Assembly (NCBI GenBank): GCA_001970855.1
Contig: LSSN01004477.1
Location: 1 to 15,829, forward strand
Length of the DNA: 15,829 bases
From: Smittium culicis
Lineage: Eukaryota > Kickxellomycota > Harpellomycetes > Harpellales > Legeriomycetaceae
Direction of reading: 5' to 3'
Part shown: one piece after another, positions 8,709 through 15,829 of the stretch
Layout of the letters: every line of letters begins with the position of its first letter
How positions within the stretch are numbered: position 1 is the stretch's first letter
The notes under the pieces: generated by a model
Told to the model about the DNA's origin: nothing
Database searches by the model: none
Seen by the model: the letters and a program-made list of their open reading frames with translations, nothing else
Program-made: the position numbers and the translations under genes

Positions 8709-9630
8709 TTACTGAGTGCTACGAGATAACCTATTAGCTGTCAAACATAGTATATTTTGACCAGAAAGCTTGAGATACAATCACATCTGATGGGACCCCC
8801 GCGGCTGCTGCTAGCGTTGCTCCTATTACTCTTGCTTTAGGACAAGGTGTATTTGGTGGCCTTGGGATCAATTCTGAGAGCATCCGTATATGTCTTGTTA
8901 TACTATCTACTGATAATGATTTGCTGTGATCAACGGTACGTCTAAAGAGTATATTTAATATCAAATTACCGTCGTTCGCGTGCGGTCTCGGACATAAAAT
9001 GCTGGAAACCTTGGTCTTGTATATCTTATAAGATAGAACTGGGCATAGAATTGGGTCAGAATGGCTCTTAATTTCACAAGGGCGTTCTATTGGGCGGCCG
9101 TTTCGCTTCTCTTTTGGTGCGATTATCACCAGTATAAGAGTACCGTTGATGATAGATGTTCTGCTGTCATCAATCCTATGTATATCGCTGGCTCTTAAGA
9201 ATCCACACAGAGCTAATAGCCAAGTCGTCTTTGAAGTTAATTGTGATATGTTAAGCTTTTCTGTATCGCCCCATTCTGATAATTTCGATATCACTGGAGT
9301 GATGTCTATTACCGTTTTAACAAAAGATTTTACAGAAAATTCATTCAATGCCTTGAAAAAAGATTTGAACACCGTAGAGTCCTCGATGGTTTGCGGATTT
9401 TTAATGAGACTCATTATTGCCGATTTATAAGCCTTTATTGTGTTTACACTTAGCTTCTTCGTAGTAAATTCTTGTGCCAAGTAATTCACTATATGATGTG
9501 CTGATATCGGTTCTGATTGGTTACGGCTTATATGCCAGTCTAAAAAACGTTGCTGGGTAGAATGATACCTGGATCTTCGTTTGGCTGATCGTTCGTTTGA
9601 AACGATAAGGTTAATGGCTGTATCTTCCAA
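8709..9630 (-). pseudogene. DIRS tyrosine recombinase, broken at the catalytic tyrosine
   Basis: Open for 298 codons (9630-8734) and otherwise close to a full-length phage-integrase-family domain. An N-terminal SAM-like part (residues 20-105; NTIKAYKSAIMSL at 63-75) precedes LLALCGFLRASDIHRI with the first catalytic Arg at residue 146. The C-terminal box has KARVIGATLAAAAGVPSDVI with the second Arg at 267, then QAFWSKYTMFDS with Trp 290. The reading then meets TAA TAG exactly where the FYR or YYR nucleophile is expected. The next frame gives RLSRSTQ and a TAA at 8711-8709, so a loss of two bases fits. The 5' end overlaps RT-RNase H by about 90 bases. The first listed codon is TTG and no ATG lies near, so the natural start is unclear. 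The protein would integrate circular cDNA. Confidence 0.9.
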
Positions 9631-11585
9631 ACATTAGCTTTTGAGGAAGCTACGCTGATCTTCCATGCCATTAATGACCATCTCTTGTTCCTCGTAAGCG
9701 GGAACTTTCCGCTTTTTGGATCTGGAATTATCGTCTTTGCTTGAAGATGGAGCGGCTGTGCAATCGATAGCTTCAGGAGATCTGGATACCAGGTTGCTGA
9801 TTTCCATAGAGGTGTGACCAGAGTTATAGTCAGTCGTTCTCTTCGTACCTTCTGGATTACATTGGGAATTATATTCCAAGGCGGGCATGAGTATGGGTTC
9901 TTCCAGGGAGCCCAATTGTGTACTAGGGAGTTGATTCCTATTGTTGCAGTGTCTGGAAACCAACTGTAATAATTTGATACCTTGGCGTTCTCCGCTGAAG
10001 CAAACAGATCTACATCGTGTGGACCATAAACATCTTCTAGTACTGCAAATGTTTGTAACGAGATTGACCATTCTGTCTGGGCTGTCAGGCGTGACGGGGC
10101 ATCTGCAGGGTTCATCATTGATGGTATATATGTGACTTGTGGTCGGGTATTGGTCTCCAGGCAATGAGACCATAGCCTTTCTGAAATCTCCAATAAGCTT
10201 GATGAAATAGTCCCCCCAAACTTTCTTACGTACGAAAGCGTAGTGGTATTGTCTGAATAGATCAATACAGATCGTCCAACAACATACGGGAGCTTGGTTG
10301 CATACAAGACGGTTAATAACTCCTTTTCGTTGATATGGAGTGATTTCTGTGACTGAATCCATAAACAGTAATAATATTTCGATCTCACAACTATGCCCCA
10401 TGCCATGTCGCTGGCATCGGTAAATATCTCCATTTCTGGAGTCTCCGGTAAAAAACTCTGACCGTTCCACTCTACTAGTTTTTCTTTCCACCACTTTAGA
10501 TTGTTTATTGTAGGTGGAGTTAGACTGACAGTCGATTTCCAATCCTTTGTACTCAACAAACAGTTGTTTTTCAGCTCCATTAGGCATCGCAGCATTAGTC
10601 ACCAGGGAAACAAGGCTATAGACATTGCCTGAGCCTTGCCGATGAATGACGCAAGAGCTCGTAGCGTTGACCTTCCTGAGTTTATCAGTTTTCTCGCTTC
10701 GCGTCTCAAGTCCCGAACTTTCTGGCGTGGAACCTTGAGAGTCATATGGCGAGTATTTATCAGCATTCCAAGGCGTTAGATTGATTGACTGGGGATTAGT
10801 GACGACTTCGATAGTTTTATAAGGTAACCCAATTCCTTTAATTTTTTCGAAACCATATCGGTGTTGTTCACGCATATCTGTCTCGACTCTCCCATTATCA
10901 GAAGGTCGTCTAAGTACGCTGAAATTCGTGTCCCCAATGATCTTTCCCATTGCAGTACCGGTCTAAATATCTTCGTGAACACTAGTGGAATTAAGGCTAG
11001 TCAGAATGGAAGCACCTTGAACTGATAACGCTTTCCATTTCATAAAAACCTGAGGTATTTTTGGCAAGTCTTGTGTATTAGTATATGGAGGAACGCATCC
11101 TCCAGGTCTATCGATGTTAGCCAGTCCTTCCTGCGAATCAATCCGCATTTGGATTCTAATTTCTCCATCTTGAAGTTTCGCTTCTCTAGATGAGTGTTCA
11201 GTCCTCTCAAATCCAGTACCGGTCTTAGATCCCCTGTCTTCTTGGGTATCGTGAATAGGTTGGAGTAAAATCCAGGAGAGTTCTTGAATACTTCTACAAT
11301 TACTTTCTTTGCTAGCAGTGCAGATACCTCTTCTGTTAACGCTCTTGCTTAACACGGTTCCATCTTGCGTTTGCTTCTCCAAGGATGGGTCGTCATTGGA
11401 GGGGGGGGGGGTCGTGAATGGGATTGAAAATCCAAGATTCACGGTGTCTTGCACCCATTTTTTGTTCGTGAGCAGACCCCAAGCAGCACGAAACTTGCTG
11501 AGGCGGCCCCCTACTGGGCCCCTCATCTCCTTCCCCTCCCCTGAAAACCCTGGTGGGTCGCTGTTTGCGCTCTTTGCGGGTTTGG
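9540..11585 (-). pseudogene. DIRS reverse transcriptase-RNase H, with frameshift and TGA stops
   Basis: The N-terminus lies in one frame (about 11585-11412): MRGPVGGRLSKFRAAWGLLT then WVQDTVNLGFSIPF, the GGRLxxFxxxWxxLT signature of DIRS RTs. After a frame change between the C-run at 11411-11401 and 11351, a second frame runs to 9540. It holds SPGFYSNLFTIPKKTGDLRP, DLRGLNTHL, SIDLEDAFLHI (motif A, Asp near 11107) and YLDDLLIMG (motif C, Asp pair at 10910-10905). RNase H follows from 10595: FTDAS, NEKELLTV, YSDNTTT and NPADAPSR give Asp60, Glu92, Asp115 and Asp165 counted from 10595. Three in-frame stops, all TGA, lie at 11042-11040, 11003-11001 and 10601-10599. All catalytic residues survive. 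The frame overlaps the YR start. Confidence 0.88.
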
Positions 11586-12335
11586 TGTATATGCCTCAGA
11601 GATTCCGGCGCCGTTGCAGTTTCACCAGTGCTTGTCTGGGCTACATTATATGCAGGAAACTGCTGAATCGGTCGAAAGGGTTAGCGGCTACGCGGCGGAC
11701 GGGTAACCTTCTTTTCCTTGACCAGCTCAGTCAATACCGCTGGGTCAATTAACGGTTTCGTTGACGATGGGGTTAGCTGTGGGGCTTTTCCATTAAGCTG
11801 CATAGACTGATGGAGATTATCTATTCTTGACTGCGTTATAGAAGTTGCTATATCGGATAGCAGCACTAACAGTGTTTGCTAACAAGAATACCTTGTCGTC
11901 TGTGGGCATGTTAGGCATTTCCTGCAGTCTTCTGTGTACGAAATAATCTATCGGCCTTGTGGCTTGTGACAAAAGAACTTAAATTGCATATAGGGTCGAG
12001 TCTACCTTCTTAGACGAAGCTGGGTCTGTGTCATTTATGGGAGGAGGGCTATATTCCATTCCCGAAGTTCGGGTACATGAATGTATACTCTCACGTCTGT
12101 CTATTTCGGTCAGATGAGATCGGTAAAAATCTTCTCCTATAGAAGGAAACGCTTCTAAAAGCCTTGGGTAGATTGTTAGGTCACGTATGGGGACTCTGTT
12201 AGATATGTGTTCGTCCTCATCTTCTTCCACTGTCATACCTCGGGGTTGTTGTACCGCATTGGTGGTTACAAGTAGCTGATTGACCTTGTCATTAAGTTTG
12301 GTTAAAAATCTCATAGTATCCTCGGACATTGTCAC
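11540..12335 (-). pseudogene. DIRS Gag-like protein, broken
   Basis: Starts at ATG 12335 (MTMSEDTMRFLTKLNDKVNQ). DLTIYPRLLEAFPSIGEDF, YRSHLTEIDRRE and GMEYSPPPIND match the YPxL...F..fFR..L.exeR pattern of DIRS Gag-like proteins. After a TAA at 11981-11979 the same frame continues as VLLSQATRPIDYFVHRRLQE and DDKVFLLANTVSAAI. The frame then shifts near 11870-11840 to SDIATSITQSRIDNLHQS and on to VTRPPRSR, a TAA at 11683-11681, then RPIQQFPAYNVAQT and a basic Gly/Arg-rich end. So there are two nonsense codons and one frameshift. The product presumably binds element RNA. The call rests on order, first position before RT, and family pattern; no zinc knuckle is seen. Confidence 0.7.
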
Positions 12336-12455
12336 TTCTTGGTAATGGTAGTCTTTAAAATGAAATATATTCTTTAAGTTAAATAGATCTCTAAAAAAAA
12401 GGGGGGTTCTTTTTGAAAAAGTTTTTTTTTTGAAAATCTTAATAGCGGTAGAGTA
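12336..12455. other. Non-coding leader between the DIRS terminal repeat and Gag
   Basis: About 120 bp between Gag and the 5' repeat. It holds several homopolymers (an A8/G6 run near 12391-12407 and T10 near 12422-12431). No open frame or motif is seen. In element sense it is the 5' untranslated leader. Confidence 0.45.
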
Positions 12456-12620
12456 CCTTTGCGAAAGAAAAGATGATAAGGATACTAAATGGAGGTACTT
12501 TCAGTTTTAACCCTCAAAAAAAAAAAAAAAGTTTTTTTTTTTTTAGTCTGATTTGTATTTTTCGTTTTTTATCCAATAAAGATGATAACAACTTAATATG
12601 ACCCCTCTCAGTAATATAAT
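12456..12620 (-). repeat. DIRS terminal repeat copy 1 (5' end in element sense)
   Basis: Same sequence and orientation as 8444-8597, including the A15-G-T13 foldback at 12516-12544. Its outer edge cctctcagtaatataat is the complement of 8647-8661 (one mismatch), which fixes the element boundary near 12620. LINE coding sequence resumes just outside. Confidence 0.88.
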
Positions 12621-14110
12621 GAAACAAAAACTCTTTACTTAAATATTGGGAACAATGATTTGACATAAGGTATTAAAAAATTGGTGATAATGAAAGATTT
12701 AAGCATCTTGGTATAATTTTTAGAAAACGCAGAATTGCAACTGACTTTTTCGAAAAAAAAATAACCCAATGCATATAACACAAAAACAAATGACTCAAAT
12801 TTTAGTATAATATCTATTATGGGTAAATTAAGTGTATCAAATGTAACACTATAATCAAAGATATGGTACAAAGTACAAATTAACCTTTCACTCAATAGCT
12901 ATTCAAAAAAAAAAACGCATATCTAACGAATTTATTTGGAACAAAAAAAATTAATCCAATGCAAAAATTATTCTATAGTAAATTAATTGTAGTTTCGGTC
13001 TCATACCTACGGAAGAGCTGTGCATATCCTTTTTCTCGAAGCTCATAGCATAATTATTCTCCGAAGAGTCTAAAATTTAAGCAGCTTATAGAAGCTTGAT
13101 TAGACATAAACTAAAGACCTAGTTAAGAAGTGGACGTCTCATTTCTACCGTACATTACTTGGAGAAATCTTAATTAAAAACGTTAGAAAAAAATAATCTA
13201 AAACTGTATACTACAAATATCTTACCAAATCCTGCGATAGAATGGGATTTTTATATACTAAAATTGATGACAGCTGGGATCAAAATGAAATTTTGAAATT
13301 GCTTATCTCTGATTGTAACTCTCAAGGCTCTTCTTTGAGGAAAAAAAACTAGACAAATTAGGAAAATAAAAAACAGCTGAATGGGCAGATTTGCTAAAAG
13401 TATTAAAAGAAGTTGAGAATAATGTAAAAAGTTTGTATTGGTTAACATAATATGTGTAAAACATTATTCTAGAGTAGGAAAAGAATTTTTACTTCAAGCT
13501 GAAGGCCATATTTCTATAATCCTCAAAGTTTGGGTTGAAGATCCAAATTTCAATCGCCAAGGAAAACTGCGAGAATATTCACATGATGGATGTATATCCT
13601 AAAATAAAATCCAACGTTTAGCTGTTATTAGATAACGGTCTATATTCATGAGTTAAATCAAATAAAATTAACAATATGATTATAAAAGAGTTTATTTGGT
13701 GTCAAGAGGATAAAGAAATTTTATGTAATTTCTACAAATGTACAAGGACATCCAAATTCTGGGAGTCTGCCCTATGTTTTATAACAAAGATTGGTATAAA
13801 TAAATTTAGACAATATAAAAAAGTTATATCCGGCTGATATACTAATTACCTTCGACGTGTTCATAGGATCGATCCCTAACGCAGAGGTTTTCCTTAAATT
13901 ATCGATAATGAGAATTTTCAAAACAAGAGCCGAATCGAATTGCAACAAAAAATTTATTGAATATTTTGGCATGCTAAGGATGAAGGTGCAAGATTTAAAA
14001 TTTCAAATAGCGAATGATTGTAATACAAAAAAAAAAAAGTACAACCAAATTTCTACTGCCCAAATGCAAGCTGTTCTCTATTTCGGAAGGAAGAGTAACC
14101 TTAAAAAATA
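12621..14110 (+). pseudogene. LINE ORF2 C-terminal half, resumes after the DIRS insertion
   Basis: Immediately after the element, ETKTLYLNIGNNDLT and NERFKHLGIIFRKRRIATDF resemble the KTK and F-x-YLG segments that follow motif C in LINE RTs. There is no readable homology from about 12780 to 13250. KIDDSWDQNEILKLLISDCN (about 13260) and AEWADLLKVLKEVENNVKSL then follow. Near 13690-13790, IWCQEDKEILCNFYKC ... TSKFWESALCFITKIG matches the C-x(n)-E-x-L-x-H-x(3)-C...FW tail motif of LINE ORF2, with the His replaced by Asn. The last open stretch (13857-14111) reads DVFIGSIPNAEVFLKLSIM-like sequence (the MFIGSIPNAEVFLKL start is open), ending IEYFGMLRMKVQDLKFQI. Frame changes and stops are common. 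Confidence 0.72.
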
Positions 14111-14325
14111 AATATTAAAATCTGTTGTCTCTCATCAAAAATATTATAAAAAACAAATAGGCTGCTTTCAATCGATTTTTTAACAAAAATTAACAAATAA
14201 TTAGTGAGTTATATCATATACACAACCAAAATCATATAACAAGATTAAAAAATATTCTATTATTTCTTTTTCGTCTATCTTTTTTAATAAAAAGATATCA
14301 CCTCCATCCGGCCCAAAAAAAAAAA
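14111..14325 (+). other. Possible LINE 3' UTR ending in an A-run
   Basis: Non-coding AT-rich sequence after ORF2, ending in A11 at 14315-14325 preceded by ccatccggccc. An A-run at this place could be the LINE tail. Bases ttaactaa at 14330-14337 recur at 6171-6178, a weak candidate target duplication. A-runs are common throughout this window. Confidence 0.4.
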
Positions 14326-15829
14326 GGATTTAACTAATAAAATATTAAAATGTGTGCATATTTTATACTTACTAATTTTAAATGATTATTTTTATAATTT
14401 TCTTATGGTTAATTTTGCTTTATTGGTTTTCAAGAAGGTTTTCATAAGTCTTATTCTTGCTTACTTTTATAAAATAGCTTTTTCTATATCTAAAGTTGCT
14501 GTTTAGATAATTAGTGCTATATACTTTAACGTGAATTTTAGTGTTAGTTAATCAGTAATACTCATTTATCTTCTTAGGTATCGATCGGCAGCTAGATGCT
14601 GCTGACAAGTTCTAATATTTATATGAGTTATAATATTGAAACAATACGTTTATATTGATACATTTTATATCTTTATAATTTAAGTAGACTCTGAGATTGA
14701 TATTAGAGGATTTATTTTTTTTCCTTTCTTTATGATTTTAATTATGCTTTTTATAGTTTTGATATTAATGAAATGGTGAAAATTTTATTTCAATAATTCT
14801 TAGATCCTTTCTTCCTCGTCAATCGTGAATTATATTTTATATTTAAATTATTTAAATTCTATTTTATATATGGTTTTCCAAAATTATAATAATAATTTTT
14901 TTTTCTTCTACTTGTGAACTGTCAAAAAATAATTTTTGAGTGCTTATTTTGCAATTAATAAATGAATTAAACTTTCCTAGATTTTGTGTTATTGCTCTTT
15001 ATTTTTTAATATCTAACTCCAAAAAATTCTTTTGCATAATTTTTCTTTGAAACATTTGAGAAATGTGGGGGGGGGTTAGGTCTCAGCATATAATAATCCC
15101 ATTCCAAAATATATTTTATTTTTGTTAAAGTGCTGTTCAAAACATTATTTTTCATATTTTTCCAAATTAATTTGCTTATTTAGCATTATAACTTATTTAA
15201 ATATTAATTTATTTTTTGAAAGAAATAATATAACTATTTATAATTATGATCAAGAAAAGGTTTCATGAAAAAGGAATGATGTTGCACTTTTGGAGAGCTT
15301 AAGCCTTATATATAATCTTTTGAATATTTAAAATATAGTTATAAGTGATAAACAAGAGAAATGTTAGCCATTATCTTTTCGTTACTAATCGTTCAAAGGT
15401 TTTATTCGTTCCTACTATTCTATATTTAGAACAAATATTTTTTTGATTGTTGATCATTCTGTGTAATAATATACAAAAGCGTAAATATTTTTTTTAGTTT
15501 TGAAAATAAACTTTTTTTCAGATGGTATAATGTGTTACATGTACAATATTTTAGAAATAAAATTAACTATTTATTAAATATACTTTTCCTTAGAATGAAA
15601 TTTATATATTTCTTTAGTTTTATATGCTACTTTTTATTGTGTTGAATGTAACCTCTTATTTGTATTCTGGTCAATTTCACACTTGTTAAATTAAAAATTT
15701 AAATATTTTTAATTTTCTTCGCGATAATTATTTTTTTTCCTTTAATGTTTATTGGTTCTTCAACATTACATAGTTTTACTATTTCTGATTGTCTCGAGTT
15801 ATGATTTTTTTCCCCATGTACTTAAAAAT
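14326..15829. other. AT-rich region with no recognisable gene
   Basis: Stops in all six frames and long A/T runs. The longest notable open piece is 49 codons on the - strand (15155-15006), starting MKNNVLNSTLTKIKYILEWD. It crosses a C9 run (15075-15067 as G on the + strand), after which a different frame stays open for a further 25 or so codons. I do not recognise it. A short gcagc/gctgc inverted repeat lies near 14588-14602. I see no RNA gene, terminal repeat or CRISPR-like array. Confidence 0.6.

Larger units (their letters stand above)
8355..12620 (-). mobile_element. DIRS-type tyrosine-recombinase retrotransposon, nested in a LINE
   Basis: On the - strand the order is terminal repeat, Gag, RT-RNase H, tyrosine recombinase (YR), internal complementary region, second repeat copy and right terminus, which is the DIRS order. 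There is no integrase and no protease. YR replaces the DDE integrase and acts on a circular cDNA in this group. Boundaries come from three lines: complementarity of both ends to 8580-8677, interruption of a LINE RT that resumes at 12621, and a shared gtaatat at 8354-8360 and 12611-12617. No target duplication beyond that shared heptamer is visible, as expected for YR integration. Composition is clearly less AT-rich than the flanks. Gag, RT and YR are each broken, so the copy appears inactive. Confidence 0.88.

Noticed and set aside
9146..9430. A 94-codon + strand open frame within the YR region.
   Set aside because: It is antisense to a strongly conserved recombinase domain, with no family similarity; a shadow of the real gene.
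545..11042. Many in-frame TGA codons, some at likely Trp positions (gypsy RNase H start, integrase IIVxIDYF, DIRS RT RFLxNGK), and all three stops in the main DIRS RT-RNase H frame being TGA: a possible UGA=Trp code.
   Set aside because: Other TGA codons fall at positions where the families have Arg (gypsy PYxL at 545) or Gly (DIRS LPFxL), TGG is used normally for Trp, and TAA/TAG stops are equally common in the decayed elements. Mutational decay towards A/T explains the pattern.
11309..11752. A 147-codon + strand open frame opposite the Gag/RT junction.
   Set aside because: The other strand carries recognisable DIRS RT N-terminal and Gag sequence; no domain is seen on the + strand.
8444..12620. 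Interpreting the two direct repeats as LTRs of an ordinary LTR retrotransposon.
   Set aside because: The element has a tyrosine recombinase and DIRS-type RT-RNase H with no integrase or protease, no TG...CA ends, and its ends are defined by complementarity to an internal region.
15006..15155. A 49-codon - strand stretch (..KYILEWDYYMLRP..) vaguely like a cyclin-box helix.
   Set aside because: Too short, no second motif in the following frames, and it crosses a homopolymer; I do not assign a function.
1..15829. CRISPR array, tRNA, rRNA or bacterial regulatory signals.
   Set aside because: No regularly spaced repeats, no recognisable tRNA boxes or rRNA segments, and the content is eukaryotic retrotransposons throughout.

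Overview
The window is a strongly AT-rich eukaryotic sequence made almost entirely of broken retrotransposons. I found no intact cellular gene, no tRNA or rRNA and no bacterial-type operon signal. The extreme AT content, long A/T homopolymers and dense, decayed, nested elements suggest a repeat-rich region of a protist-like genome, such as an expanded microsporidian or a dictyostelid-like AT-rich species. The lineage cannot be fixed from this sequence alone.

Layout: (1) 1-3290, + strand: the 3' part of a decayed Ty3/gypsy element. It runs from inside the protease through reverse transcriptase (RT), RNase H and integrase to a polypurine tract and a likely 3' LTR starting at 3014. (2) 3340-6080, - strand: the 5' half of a LINE, with a CCHC zinc-knuckle ORF1 and an APE-type endonuclease. 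(3) 6085-6195: two adjacent inverted repeats, one a perfect 17-bp stem. (4) 6200-7433, - strand: a LINE block with the endonuclease-RT linker and the first RT motifs. (5) 7434-7849: an unassigned stretch, partly less AT-rich. (6) 7850-8354 and 12621-14110, + strand: the rest of a LINE ORF2, from RT motif 2/A to the C-terminal Cys/His region, split by a nested element. (7) 8355-12620, - strand: a DIRS-type tyrosine-recombinase retrotransposon (Gag, RT-RNase H, YR), visibly less AT-rich than its surroundings and much better preserved. (8) 14111-15829: AT-rich sequence with no recognisable gene.

The DIRS-like element is the main discovery. Its ends and an internal region at 8580-8677 have the relationship known for DIRS-1: the internal region contains the complements of both termini, joined. 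It also has a 150-bp direct repeat (5' end versus 8444-8597), and the downstream copy lies inside a 66-bp inverted repeat. This is not the plain DIRS-1 plan and not the plain PAT/Ngaro split-direct-repeat plan. The tyrosine recombinase is interrupted exactly where the catalytic tyrosine is expected, and RT has three in-frame stops and a frameshift, so this copy looks dead.

The three LINE blocks together cover one complete LINE (ORF1, endonuclease, linker, RT, C-terminus) almost without overlap, but with the first two inverted. They may be one rearranged or twin-primed insertion, or three separate copies.
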